Source: Rhizobiales bacterium 65-79 (GTDB lineage: Bacteria; Pseudomonadota; Alphaproteobacteria; Rhizobiales; Rhizobiaceae). From it: a DNA stretch of 64,000 nucleotides. Position 1 is the first letter of the stretch, and each line of letters begins with the position of its first letter. The stretch covers positions 62,001 to 126,000 of the forward strand of contig MKRJ01000019.1 in assembly GCA_001896885.1 (NCBI GenBank), read 5' to 3'. The position numbers were made by a program, and so were the translations under genes. Positions 53,306-61,672 of this stretch are shown here, in pieces. The notes beneath the pieces were generated by a model, which saw only the letters and a list, made by a program, of their open reading frames with translations, made no database searches and was not told the DNA's origin.

Positions 53306-53749
53306 GTGCAGAGCAAACTTCTCGACAAATCGGCAGGGCGCGCGACCTACGCCATCGTTCTGGAAACCGGCGACGAGGTTCTTTCCATCCTTCGCCACTT
53401 CGTCGACGGCAAGGAAGTTTCGGCGGCCCAGTTTTCAGCCATCGGGGCGTTCTCCGACGCGGAGCTGAAATATTTCGACTGGGAGGCGAAGACCTACAGG
53501 ACCATTCCCGTCGAGGAACAGGTCGAGGTCGCCTCCCTGATTGGCGATGTCGCGATCGCGCCGGACGGCAGCCGCGCGCTCCACATCCACGCAGTCCTCG
53601 GCCGTCGCGACGGTTCGGCCCTCGCCGGTCATCTGGGGAAGGCGCATGTCCGGCCGACGCTCGAAATCGTCCTGACCGAATCGCCCGTGCATCTCCGCAA
53701 GAAGCACGATCCCGAAACCGGGCTCGCATTGATCAGGATGGAAGGCTGA
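53306..53749 (+). CDS. PPC (DUF296) domain protein
   Basis: A 147-residue protein almost entirely formed by the PPC/DUF296 fold: TYAIVLETGDEVLSILRHFVDGKEVSAAQFSAIGAFSDAELKYF, SLIGDVAIAPDGSRALHIHAVLGRRDGSALAGHLGKAHVRPTLEIVLTES. The His pair of LHIHAVLG and the HLGKAHV motif bind metal in bacterial trimeric members. The role is unknown; in plants the domain is joined to AT-hooks. GTG start. It lies 42 bp below a stress-type promoter. Confidence 0.88.
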   Translation: MQSKLLDKSAGRATYAIVLETGDEVLSILRHFVDGKEVSAAQFSAIGAFSDAELKYFDWEAKTYRTIPVEEQVEVASLIGDVAIAPDGSRALHIHAVLGRRDGSALAGHLGKAHVRPTLEIVLTESPVHLRKKHDPETGLALIRMEG

Positions 53750-53862
53750 GCCGTGGATATCAGGCGCAAGACCTCCTCGCGGCCGGTGATCCTCCGGCAC
53801 ACGCGGCTCGATTCCCGGAATTCGCGTATTTCCCTCCTCTCCAAAAGAACGGCCTCTGCATC

Positions 53863-54933
53863 ATGAACCTGATCGTCCCCCAATCTTCCTCCGCTTCCGT
53901 TCGCAACAGCCGCGAGTTCGCCGGCAAGGTCGTCGTCGTCACCGGCGCCTCGGCCGGCGTCGGCCGCGCAACGGCGAGGCGGTTCGCCCAGGCGGGCGCC
54001 TCGGTGGCGATCGTCGCGCGCGACGACCAGGCGCTCGAGGAAACCAGGGCCGAACTCGTTCGCAGCGGCGCCGAGGTCACGGTGGCGACGGCCGACGTGG
54101 CGGACGCCAAGGCGGTGCTGGATGCGGCCGGGCAGATCGAGGAAGAGCTCGGGCCAATCGACATATGGGTCAATTGCGCGATGGCGACGGTGTTTTCCCC
54201 GGTCGCCGAGATGACGCCGGAAGAGTTCCATCGCGTGACCGAGGTCACCTATCTCGGCTTCGTCTATGGCACCATGGCCGCGCTGCGGAGCATGCGCCGC
54301 CGCAATCGCGGCACCATCGTGCAGGTCGGCTCCGCCCTCGCCTATCGCGGCATTCCGCTTCAGGCCGCCTATTGCGGCGCAAAGCACGCCATTCGCGGCT
54401 TCACGGAATCGCTGCGCACGGAACTCATGAACGAAGGCAGCCGGATCAGGGTGACGATGGTGCAACTGCCCGCCGTCAACACCCCGCAATTCGATTGGGC
54501 GCGCACCCATGTCGCGCAGAGCCCGCGTCCCGTGGCGCCGGTCTATCAGCCGGAAGCGGTCGCGGCGGCCATCCTCGAGGCCGCCAAGGGAACCGAGCCC
54601 GAATACTGGCTCGGCCGCAGCACGATCGTGACGATCCTCGGCAACATGATCTTTCCCGGCCTCGTCGACCGTTATCTTGCCCGAAAGGGCGTCAAGGCGC
54701 AGCAGACCGGATCCTATGTGCCCGACAGCCGCCGCGACAATCTCTTCGAGGCGGTCCACGGCCTGCACCGGACCCGTGGCTCCTTCGGGCGGAAGGCGCA
54801 GTCCTCCGTGTCGGTCTGGGGCGGCAATCAGGCCAGGCTGCTGACGGCCGGCGCCGTGCTCGGCCTCGCGGTGCTTGCCGGCGGCGCGCTGATGCTTGGC
54901 GCAAGGGCTGGAACCCGCCGTCGCTGGCGGTAG
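53863..54933 (+). CDS. SDR-family oxidoreductase with C-terminal membrane helix
   Basis: A 356-residue classical short-chain dehydrogenase: TGASAGVGRATARRFAQAG, NCAMATVFSP in the NNAG place, Ser in VGSALAYRGIPLQAAYCGAK with Tyr-x-x-x-Lys. An extension of about 100 residues ends in one hydrophobic helix (LLTAGAVLGLAVLAGGALML), suggesting membrane tethering. It lies 113 bp after the PPC gene on the same strand, probably in the same transcript. The substrate is unknown. Confidence 0.86.
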   Translation: MNLIVPQSSSASVRNSREFAGKVVVVTGASAGVGRATARRFAQAGASVAIVARDDQALEETRAELVRSGAEVTVATADVADAKAVLDAAGQIEEELGPIDIWVNCAMATVFSPVAEMTPEEFHRVTEVTYLGFVYGTMAALRSMRRRNRGTIVQVGSALAYRGIPLQAAYCGAKHAIRGFTESLRTELMNEGSRIRVTMVQLPAVNTPQFDWARTHVAQSPRPVAPVYQPEAVAAAILEAAKGTEPEYWLGRSTIVTILGNMIFPGLVDRYLARKGVKAQQTGSYVPDSRRDNLFEAVHGLHRTRGSFGRKAQSSVSVWGGNQARLLTAGAVLGLAVLAGGALMLGARAGTRRRWR

Positions 54934-55149
54934 GTTCCGGGTCGCGGCGGACGTTTGCGGCTACGTGGGACACGCCGGTCCCTCCTAGGTTCGGCGGCAG
55001 AAACTCCTGCGGCGGCCAGCTTGCAAGATTCCGTAAGGAAATACTCCAATCCTTCCGGGCGCGGTTTTTTTGGTTCCTGTCGGCAACGAGTTTCGGCCTC
55101 ACGCATTGTTTCTGGACAACTCCATCTGCGCGCCGAAGGGACACCAGCG

Positions 55150-55731
55150 TTGCCTGTTTCGAGCCAACGGCCGTTTGACGGCCGCGACGATACCGCGATC
55201 GTCGAACTGATCCCCGCGCTTCGCGCCTTCGCCCGAACGTTCTATCGCGACCCGTCGGATGCCGATGATCTCGTTCAGGAAACGCTGACGAAAGGCATCG
55301 CCAACATCGACAAGTTCAAGCCGGGCACGCGGATGAAATCCTGGCTGTTCACCATCATGCGCAACACGTTCTGCACCCGGATCGTGGCCTACCGGAAGGA
55401 GCAGCCGGGCGTCGCCGATTGCGTTTCCGCCTTGCCGGCCGTGGAGGCGTCGCAGGACTGGAGCGTCCGCGGAAGCGAGGTCAAGGCGGCGCTGGAACGG
55501 CTGCCCGAACAGCAAAGGCAGGTGCTTGTCCTCATCGGCATGCTGGGCGTCACCTATGAGGAAGCGGCCGAGATCTGCGGCTGCGCCCTCGGCACCGTAA
55601 AGAGCCGCCTGAACCGGGCACGGGCCTCCCTGCTGGACGAACTGGGCGAGAGTTCACCGAGAACCTTCGTGGAGTCGCATATCCAGCTTTCCGATGGCGT
55701 GTTTTACGACGGGGCGCCCGGCTCGTCGTGA
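55150..55731 (+). CDS. ECF-type RNA polymerase sigma factor (EcfG-like group)
   Basis: A 193-residue sigma factor with region 2 (ELIPALRAFARTFYRDPSDADDLVQETLTKGIANIDKFKPGTRMKSWLFTIMRNTFCTR) and region 4 (ERLPEQQRQVLVLIGMLGVTYEEAAEICGCALGTVKSRLNRARASLLDEL). Both resemble alphaproteobacterial EcfG/RpoE2-type sigmas. No nepR or phyR lies beside it, so it may be a secondary paralogue. No ATG fits: TTG at 55150 with GAAGGG upstream is the best start, and the frame stays open further upstream. Genes around it carry EcfG-type promoters; none was found for itself. Confidence 0.85.
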   Translation: MPVSSQRPFDGRDDTAIVELIPALRAFARTFYRDPSDADDLVQETLTKGIANIDKFKPGTRMKSWLFTIMRNTFCTRIVAYRKEQPGVADCVSALPAVEASQDWSVRGSEVKAALERLPEQQRQVLVLIGMLGVTYEEAAEICGCALGTVKSRLNRARASLLDELGESSPRTFVESHIQLSDGVFYDGAPGSS

Positions 55732-55797
55732 TGGCGTGCATGGCGAGTTTTTCCGCATCCGGCGGGAGGCATCCTCCCAGAAATTTCCTGCGCGGGT

Positions 55798-55822
55798 GGA
55801 ACATCGCCGGGCGGCAGGGGTT
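55798..55822 (+). promoter_or_regulatory. EcfG-type promoter of the DUF4142 gene
   Basis: GGAAC (55798-55802), a 17-bp spacer, GTT (55820-55822), 47 bp before the ATG. Confidence 0.7.
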
Positions 55823-55868
55823 CGGATCCCCGATGCATCTCGATACGCCTTCGGAAAGGAACGCTCCC

Positions 55869-56372
55869 ATGAAACGCGCCCTGCTCGCCGCGGTGGTAAC
55901 CTGCGCATTCGCACTGCCCTTGCCCGCCATCGCCGCGGACAGCGCGACCGCCAAATTCGTGAAGAATGCCGCGATCGGGGGGATGTTCGAGGTCCAGTCG
56001 AGCAAGGCCGCCCTGTCCAAGACGCACGATCCGAAGATCACCGGACTGGCGAACATGCTGATCAAGGATCATACCGCCGCGAACCAGAAGCTGACGGAGA
56101 TCGCCGGGAAGGAGAGCATCTCCGTGCCTTTGCAGCTCGATGCCAAGCACCAGGGCCAGCTCGACACCTTGCGAGAGACCAAGGGTTCGTTCGCCCAGCC
56201 GTTCATCCAGATGCAGCGTAGCGCCCATGAGGAGGCGATCATGCTCTTCGAGCGCTACGCGGATCATGGCGAGGATCCGACGCTGAAAGCCTTCGCCAGG
56301 AAAACCCTGCCGACGCTCAAGAAGCACCTCGCGGCCATCCGCAAGATCTACCAGGAGATGAAAAGCGGGTGA
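55869..56372 (+). CDS. DUF4142 family secreted protein
   Basis: A 167-residue protein with a signal peptide (MKRALLAAVVTCAFALPLPAIAA) and a four-helix ferritin-like DUF4142 domain (SATAKFVKNAAIGGMFEVQSSKAAL, IKDHTAANQKLTEIAGKE, SAHEEAIMLFERYADHGEDPTLKAFARKTLPTLKKHLAAIRKIY). Its His/Glu pattern could bind metal but the role is unknown. These proteins are commonly stress induced, in line with the promoter upstream. It lies 73 bp before the molybdoenzyme genes and may be cotranscribed with them. Confidence 0.87.
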   Translation: MKRALLAAVVTCAFALPLPAIAADSATAKFVKNAAIGGMFEVQSSKAALSKTHDPKITGLANMLIKDHTAANQKLTEIAGKESISVPLQLDAKHQGQLDTLRETKGSFAQPFIQMQRSAHEEAIMLFERYADHGEDPTLKAFARKTLPTLKKHLAAIRKIYQEMKSG

Positions 56373-56445
56373 GGGCTTCCGCCTCGCTTGCGTCGGCTCG
56401 AACCCGTGATGGCGGAGAACGACATCACCCGACTGGAGATTTCCG

Positions 56446-57006
56446 ATGACCGCTGACGCATCCTCCGTCTCAACGCCATGGATGGCGCTCCGGGACACCG
56501 ATCGACCCGCCGAGCCGGCAACCCGGCCCGACACGGTCGTCGCCGTCGATTTCATCGTCAACGGAAAGCCTTGCAGGCTGGAACTCGATCCGCGCACCAC
56601 GCTCCTCGACGCGCTCCGCGACCATGTCGGCCTGACGGGCACGAAGAAAGGATGCGACCATGGCCAGTGCGGCGCCTGCACGGTGATCGTGAATGGCCGG
56701 CGCACCCTCTCCTGCCTGAGCTTCGCCCAAATGAACGACAGGGACGAGATCACGACCGTCGAGGGCTTGGCGAGCGACGGCAGGCTGCATCCCGTGCAGC
56801 AAGCCTTCATCGATCATGACGCCTTCCAGTGCGGCTACTGCACGCCGGGCCAGATCATGTCCGCCATCGGCTGCATCAGCGAGGGCCATGCGGAAACCGA
56901 CGCCGACATCCGCGAATATATGAGCGGCAATATCTGCCGCTGCGCGGCCTATCCGAACATCGTTGCGGCCATTCGCCAGGCGCGGGACGAGATGGAAAGG
57001 GCCTGA
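56446..57006 (+). CDS. Molybdenum aldehyde oxidoreductase-like, [2Fe-2S] subunit (PaoA-like)
   Basis: A 186-residue protein with two [2Fe-2S] clusters: plant-type GCDHGQCGACTV plus SCLSF, and helical FQCGYCTPGQ plus NICRCAAYP. It is the electron-transfer subunit of the xanthine oxidase family. E. coli PaoA (YagT) has a Tat signal; here the N-terminal extension (MTADASSVSTPWMALRD) has none, so a cytoplasmic enzyme is likely. One base separates it from the FAD subunit gene. Confidence 0.92.
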   Translation: MTADASSVSTPWMALRDTDRPAEPATRPDTVVAVDFIVNGKPCRLELDPRTTLLDALRDHVGLTGTKKGCDHGQCGACTVIVNGRRTLSCLSFAQMNDRDEITTVEGLASDGRLHPVQQAFIDHDAFQCGYCTPGQIMSAIGCISEGHAETDADIREYMSGNICRCAAYPNIVAAIRQARDEMERA

Positions 57007-57007
57007 C

Positions 57008-58030
57008 ATGCGTCCCTTCGGCTTCGAGCGTCCGGAAACATTGGAACGTGCGGCCGGCATCGTCGCCGCGCGGGAGGATCGCGCAGCGCCTCCGCCGCTC
57101 TCCTCCGCGCAGTTCATCGCGGGTGGCACCAACATGGCCGACTACATGAAGCTCGGCGTGATGCGTCCCAACCTGCTCGTCGACATCGGCCGGTTGGCCG
57201 ATCCCGGCCTTCGCAGGATCGCCGCTTCTCCGGACGGCATCCGGCTCGGCGCCCTGGTCCGCATGAGCGAGGCGGAAGAGAACGCCGATATCAGGATCGG
57301 CTATCCCGTTATTGCCGAAAGCCTCCAACAGGCCGCCAGCCAGCAGATACGCAACATGGCCAGCCTCGGCGGCAACATCCTTCAGCGCACGCGCTGCGAG
57401 TATTTTCGCGACATCTCCTGGGCCTGCAACAAGCGCGATCCCGGCTCCGGATGCGCCGCGATGGACGGCTTCAACCGCCAGCATGCGGTGCTGGGCGTCA
57501 GCGACCGGTGCATCGCCACCTATCACGGCGATTTCGCCCAGGCGCTGATCGCGCTCGATGCGTCGGTCGAGACGCAAAGTCCCCGCGGCGGCCGAACGAT
57601 GGCCTTCTCGGAACTCCACAGGCTGCCCGGAGAAACGCCCCACGTCGAAACGCAGCTCATGGCGGACGAGTTGATCACCCTCATCGACATCCCGGCAAAG
57701 CCCTGGGCGCGCCGTTCGCACTATCTCAAGATCCGCGATCGCCAGTCCTATGCCTTCGCCGTGGCTTCCGTCGCGGTGGTTCTGGACCTGGAGGATGGCG
57801 CCGTCCGGGATGTGCGGATCGCCCTTGGCGGTCTCGCGACCGTACCCTGGCGCGCCCAGGAAGCGGAGGACGAGCTCAAGGGTGGACCTCTTGACGAAAG
57901 GACGGCCGGGCGGGCCGCCGAGGCGGCATTCGCCGGCGCCATGCCGCGGGAACACAACGCGTTCAAAATATCGCTCGGCCGCCAGGCGCTCGTGCGGGCG
58001 CTTCTCGAAACCCGTGACATGAGGGTTTGA
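57008..58030 (+). CDS. Molybdenum aldehyde oxidoreductase-like, FAD (and [4Fe-4S]) subunit (PaoB-like)
   Basis: A 340-residue subunit with FAD loops FIAGGTNMADYMKLGV and NMASLGGNILQRTRC. The Cys-rich insert RCEYFRDISWACNKRDPGSGCAAMDGFNRQHAVLG is the extra [4Fe-4S] site found in PaoB/YagS and 4-hydroxybenzoyl-CoA reductase types. RDRQSYAFAVASVAVVL is the C-terminal CO-dehydrogenase flavoprotein domain. The start is the ATG 1 bp after the previous stop. Confidence 0.92.
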   Translation: MRPFGFERPETLERAAGIVAAREDRAAPPPLSSAQFIAGGTNMADYMKLGVMRPNLLVDIGRLADPGLRRIAASPDGIRLGALVRMSEAEENADIRIGYPVIAESLQQAASQQIRNMASLGGNILQRTRCEYFRDISWACNKRDPGSGCAAMDGFNRQHAVLGVSDRCIATYHGDFAQALIALDASVETQSPRGGRTMAFSELHRLPGETPHVETQLMADELITLIDIPAKPWARRSHYLKIRDRQSYAFAVASVAVVLDLEDGAVRDVRIALGGLATVPWRAQEAEDELKGGPLDERTAGRAAEAAFAGAMPREHNAFKISLGRQALVRALLETRDMRV

Positions 58031-58032
58031 AC

Positions 58033-60309
58033 ATGAACGAGGCCGCCCCTCTTCCGAAAGGCAACATGGGAGAGCCCGTCGCCCGGATCGACGCCCGGCT
58101 CAAGGTGACAGGAGATGCGCGCTATCCAGCGGACCTTCCGGTGCGCGATGTCGCGCACGCCGTCCTCGTCACCAGTCCGATCGCACGCGGAAGGCTGACG
58201 CAACTCCACACCGAGGCGGCGCGCGCCGTACCCGGTGTCCTCGACATCATCGCGGCCGGTGACGTGGACGGCGAACTGGAGAGGCCGCAATTCGGCAACT
58301 CCGGATCGACATCGATAGCGCCGCTGCACGACCGCCGGATATGGCACGACGGACAGATCGTCGCGCTCGTCGTGGCCGAGACCTTCGAGGCCGCCTCCGA
58401 GGCCGCCGCCCTGGTGCGGGCCGACTTTCAGGCGGAAGAGCCGAGCAGCGGATTCGGATCGCCCGGCATCGAGATCATCCCGGCGGCCGGCGCCAGTCCG
58501 CTGTATCCGGAGAATCCCGAGGCCGGCGATTTCGATGCGGCTTGGGCAACCGCGGAGATATCGATCGACGAGACCTACTCCACGCCCACGCAGCATCACA
58601 ATCCCATGGAGCTGTTCTCGACGACGGCTTCATGGTTCGACGGTGACGTGACGGTGAACGAATCGAGCCAGAACGTCACCGGCTGGAAGAACACCCTCGC
58701 CAGACAGCTGAAGGTCGACCCCGAGCACGTCCGGGTCGTCAGCCCCTATGTCGGCGGCGCCTTCGGCTCGAGGGGCCCGATGACCCCGCGCACGGCGATC
58801 ATTGCCCACGCGGCGCGCCGGCTCGGCCGGCCCGTGCGCTGCGTGGTCACGCGCAAGCAGGCCTACACGACCCAGACCTACCGCGCGGAGACGCGCCATC
58901 ATATCCGCATGGGGGCCATGAAGGACGGCAGGATCGTGGCCTTCCGGCACGAGGGATGGGAATTGACGTCCCGGCCGGACAATTACGTGGTCGGCGGCAC
59001 AGGCACGACGGCGCGCATGTACGGCTACGGCGCCGTCGAGACGAAGGTGTCCCTGGTCAAGGCCGACCGCAACACGCCGAGCTACATGCGCTCTCCTCCC
59101 GAGACGCCCTATGTCTATGCGCTGGAAAACGCCATGGACGAGATGGCCGTGGCGCTCGCCATGGACCCTGTCGAGTTCCGCCGCGTCAACGACACGATGA
59201 CCGAGCCGATCGAGGGCAAGCCGTTCTCCAGCCGCTCGCTGATGGAGTGCTACGACCAGGCCGCCGAGGCCTTCGGCTGGAACCGGCGTACCCGCGGGAT
59301 CGGCTCGATGCGCGACGGCGACTGGCTGGTCGGCATGGGCTGCGCCACGGCCGTCTATCCCACCAACGTCGCGCCCTGCACGGCAAGGGTCCGGCTGACG
59401 GCGGACGGCCGCATCCGCGTTCAATCCGGCTCCCACGAGATCGGCACGGGCATCCGCACGGTTGCGGCGCAGATGGCGGCCGAACGGCTGGGCGCGCCGT
59501 TCTGGTCCGTCGAGGTCGAGATGGGCGACAGCAGCCTGCCGCCGGCCCCCGTCTCCGGCGGTTCCACCTCGACGGCCAGCGTCTGCTCGGCGGTGATGAA
59601 GGCATGCGATGCCATTCGCGCCAGGCTTTTCCATGCCGCGGTGACGGCGAATGACGGACCGTTGTCCGGACTGGCGCCGGCAGATCTCGGGATCGCGGAC
59701 GGCAGGATCGTCGCCGGCGCCCGCGTGGAAGCCGTGGCGAACGCGATGGAGCGCATGGGCGTCGGCGAGATCGAGGAATATGCGGAATTCGCGCCGGAGG
59801 GCAGTTCGGCCGACGCCATCGCCAACCTCTACAAGGGCAAGCTCGAAATGCGGATGGGCGAGGAAGGTGCCAAGGTGAAATACGCCTTCGGCGCGGAATT
59901 CGTGGAGGTCCGTATTCATCGGCTGACGAGGGAAACAAGGGTGTCGAGACTCGTCGGCGCTTTCGCGGCCGGCCGAATCATGAATCCAAGGACCGCGCGC
60001 AGCCAGCTCATGGGCGGCATGATCTGGGGCGTGGGCTGCGCTTTGCACGAGGCGACGGAGATGGACCGCCACAGCGCCCGTTACGTCAACACCGACCTTC
60101 AGGACTACCTCGTGCCGGTCAATGCCGATATCCAGGACGTCAAGGTGATCCTCGTCGAGGAGAAGGACACCGACGTCAATCCCGCCGGCGTCAAGGGACT
60201 GGGCGAACTCGGCAATGTCGGGACGCCGGCTGCGGTCGCGAGCGCCGTCTATCACGCGACCGGCAAACGCATCCGCGACCTGCCGATCAGGATCGAAGAC
60301 CTGCTGTAA
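58033..60309 (+). CDS. Molybdenum aldehyde oxidoreductase-like, molybdopterin-binding subunit (PaoC-like)
   Basis: A 758-residue large subunit with STPTQHHNPME, VVSPYVGGAFGSRG, SYMRSPPETPYVYALENAMDEMA, GSHEIGTGIRTVAAQMAAERLG and the catalytic Glu in VKGLGELGNVGTPAAVASA. These are the motifs of PaoC (YagR), which oxidises aromatic and other aldehydes to acids. The start is the ATG at 58033 with GAGGG upstream; the in-frame TTG two codons earlier is unlikely. No cofactor-insertion chaperone (XdhC/PaoD) is adjacent. Confidence 0.93.
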   Translation: MNEAAPLPKGNMGEPVARIDARLKVTGDARYPADLPVRDVAHAVLVTSPIARGRLTQLHTEAARAVPGVLDIIAAGDVDGELERPQFGNSGSTSIAPLHDRRIWHDGQIVALVVAETFEAASEAAALVRADFQAEEPSSGFGSPGIEIIPAAGASPLYPENPEAGDFDAAWATAEISIDETYSTPTQHHNPMELFSTTASWFDGDVTVNESSQNVTGWKNTLARQLKVDPEHVRVVSPYVGGAFGSRGPMTPRTAIIAHAARRLGRPVRCVVTRKQAYTTQTYRAETRHHIRMGAMKDGRIVAFRHEGWELTSRPDNYVVGGTGTTARMYGYGAVETKVSLVKADRNTPSYMRSPPETPYVYALENAMDEMAVALAMDPVEFRRVNDTMTEPIEGKPFSSRSLMECYDQAAEAFGWNRRTRGIGSMRDGDWLVGMGCATAVYPTNVAPCTARVRLTADGRIRVQSGSHEIGTGIRTVAAQMAAERLGAPFWSVEVEMGDSSLPPAPVSGGSTSTASVCSAVMKACDAIRARLFHAAVTANDGPLSGLAPADLGIADGRIVAGARVEAVANAMERMGVGEIEEYAEFAPEGSSADAIANLYKGKLEMRMGEEGAKVKYAFGAEFVEVRIHRLTRETRVSRLVGAFAAGRIMNPRTARSQLMGGMIWGVGCALHEATEMDRHSARYVNTDLQDYLVPVNADIQDVKVILVEEKDTDVNPAGVKGLGELGNVGTPAAVASAVYHATGKRIRDLPIRIEDLL

Positions 60310-60349
60310 GACGATTTCCCGCCAGGGCTATCGTGTGAATCAGAGTAAC

Positions 60350-60387
60350 CCCCTCGCGGAGCCCCCCGGACCGGCCGGCCCGAGGGG
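60350..60387. terminator. Hairpin between convergent genes
   Basis: CCCCTCG (60350-60356) pairs with CGAGGGG (60381-60387) across a GC-rich loop that holds its own CGG/CCG pairing, in the 133-bp gap between the convergent molybdoenzyme and BON-domain genes. There is no U-tract. Confidence 0.4.
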
Positions 60388-60442
60388 AGACACAAGGAGC
60401 ATTGCCCATACGTAATTCCCGGCCGAGAGCCGTTCGACTGCC

Positions 60443-61132
60443 TTACGAAGCGGATACCGCCTCGCCGCCCAGCGCGACGCTCGACGGCTTGATGACGCGC
60501 AGATTGTTCTGGACGTGCTCGACGCCGGAAACCGAATCGGCGAGATCCTCCGCGCGGCGCTTGGCCATCCTGCTGGTGACGGTGCCGGACAGCGTCACCT
60601 CCCGCTCAGCCACATCGACCTCGATGTCGGAAGCGTCGAGCATGCCGTCATCCGTCAGGCGGTCGTTGACGTCCTCCTCGATGCGGGCATCGGACCGGAC
60701 ATATCCCTTCGGGCCCCGGCCGCGATGCTCGTCGCGCTGGCGCCGCCTTTCGGCGTGCTCGTCGCCGAACCAGGAAGCGACCTCGTCGCTGGCGCGGTCC
60801 CAGAAATCGCGCCGGTTGCCACGGCCTCCGCCGCGATCTTCGCCGTATCGGCGCGAATCCCCTCCCGCCGCGCGGCCATAATCGCCTTCATAGGCCCGGC
60901 CGTAACGGCCCGCGCCATAGCCTCCGTCGGAATAGTCGGCCATCCAGCTGCGCGGGTAATAGGGGTACATGCCGTATTCCCTTTCGGCGGGCCAGTAGGC
61001 CTCGTAATAGTCGGCGCTGCGCCGGCTTTCGCGATCCCTGCCCATGCCGGCCTGCTGATCGCGATAACGAAGGTCGTCGGTCTCGTAGTCACCGCGCCTG
61101 TCTCGCGGCCATTCGTTGCGTTCTCGAGCCAT
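60443..61132 (-). CDS. SWFGD/BON-domain protein
   Basis: A 229-residue protein. The first 100 residues are Arg/Asp/Tyr/Gly-rich and disordered (YPYYPRSWMADYSDGGYGAGRYGR). They lead to the short DEVASWFGDEHAERRRQRDEH motif (SWFGD), then a BON domain (about 145-210, RSDARIEEDVNDRLTDDGMLDASDIEVDVAEREVTLSGTVTSRMAKRRAEDLADSVSGVEHVQNNLRV). BON domains bind membranes and are found in osmotic-stress proteins such as OsmY. GGAAGGAAG precedes the ATG. An EcfG-type promoter is 48 bp upstream. Confidence 0.87.
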   Translation of the reverse strand: MARERNEWPRDRRGDYETDDLRYRDQQAGMGRDRESRRSADYYEAYWPAEREYGMYPYYPRSWMADYSDGGYGAGRYGRAYEGDYGRAAGGDSRRYGEDRGGGRGNRRDFWDRASDEVASWFGDEHAERRRQRDEHRGRGPKGYVRSDARIEEDVNDRLTDDGMLDASDIEVDVAEREVTLSGTVTSRMAKRRAEDLADSVSGVEHVQNNLRVIKPSSVALGGEAVSAS

Positions 61133-61179
61133 TGCAAACTTCCTTCCTTGTCCGTTTCGGGTTCCTGTCCGCCGGATAG

Positions 61180-61204
61180 AACCGGCCATGACAGCGAACG
61201 TTCC
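61180..61204 (-). promoter_or_regulatory. EcfG-type promoter of the BON-domain gene
   Basis: Minus strand GGAAC (61204-61200), a 17-bp spacer, GTT (61182-61180). Confidence 0.75.
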
Positions 61205-61211
61205 TTCACTC

Positions 61212-61496
61212 CTATATTTCGTCGAAGCGACTGCCTTCCCTGTCCGGATGGCGCCTGATCGCGCGTTCCTCGCGGTCGTCGGGAAGCGCCTCGTCGCTCT
61301 CCTGGAAGGCGTTGTCGTCGTCTTCTCCCTGCATCTCGCCGGACTTTTCAATGCCGCCATTGACCGGAGAATCCTCTTCGGTCTCCGCCGGCGCCGCCCT
61401 ATCCAGGTCCGCGGGCCGCAAGGCTTCCCAATCCGGGCGGTTCTCGCGGGGCATGTCGTCGCGCTCGATGGGCACTTCTTTTCGCTTTTCCATCAT
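61212..61496 (-). CDS. Small acidic, probably disordered protein
   Basis: A 94-residue protein with no hydrophobic core, rich in Glu, Asp, Arg and Pro (ETEEDSPVNGGIEKSGEMQGEDDDNAFQESDEALPDDREERAIRRHPDREG). No family is recognised. Two adjacent ATGs follow AAGGAACGG. It is 79 bp upstream of the BON-domain gene on the same strand. A weaker GAAAC-N17-GTT promoter-like pair lies at 61559-61535. Similar hydrophilic small proteins are frequent in stress regulons. Confidence 0.6.
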   Translation of the reverse strand: MMEKRKEVPIERDDMPRENRPDWEALRPADLDRAAPAETEEDSPVNGGIEKSGEMQGEDDDNAFQESDEALPDDREERAIRRHPDREGSRFDEI

Positions 61497-61596
61497 CCGT
61501 TCCTTCGATCGTTGCGAAGTCTTCCCTGATGTCGAACGGATGGGGACCCGATTTGTTTCGGCAGCCGGGCAAAAGGCCGGAACGGCCGGGACGGAA

Positions 61597-61621
61597 GGAA
61601 CATGGGAACCGGGAGCGGGTT
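61597..61621 (+). promoter_or_regulatory. EcfG-type promoter of the YghA-like SDR gene
   Basis: GGAAC (61597-61601), a 17-bp spacer, GTT (61619-61621), 51 bp before the ATG. Confidence 0.75.
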
Positions 61622-61672
61622 AGGCGGACTGTCCCCGACGAGGGGCTCCGATCAAGCCATGCGAGGAAATCC

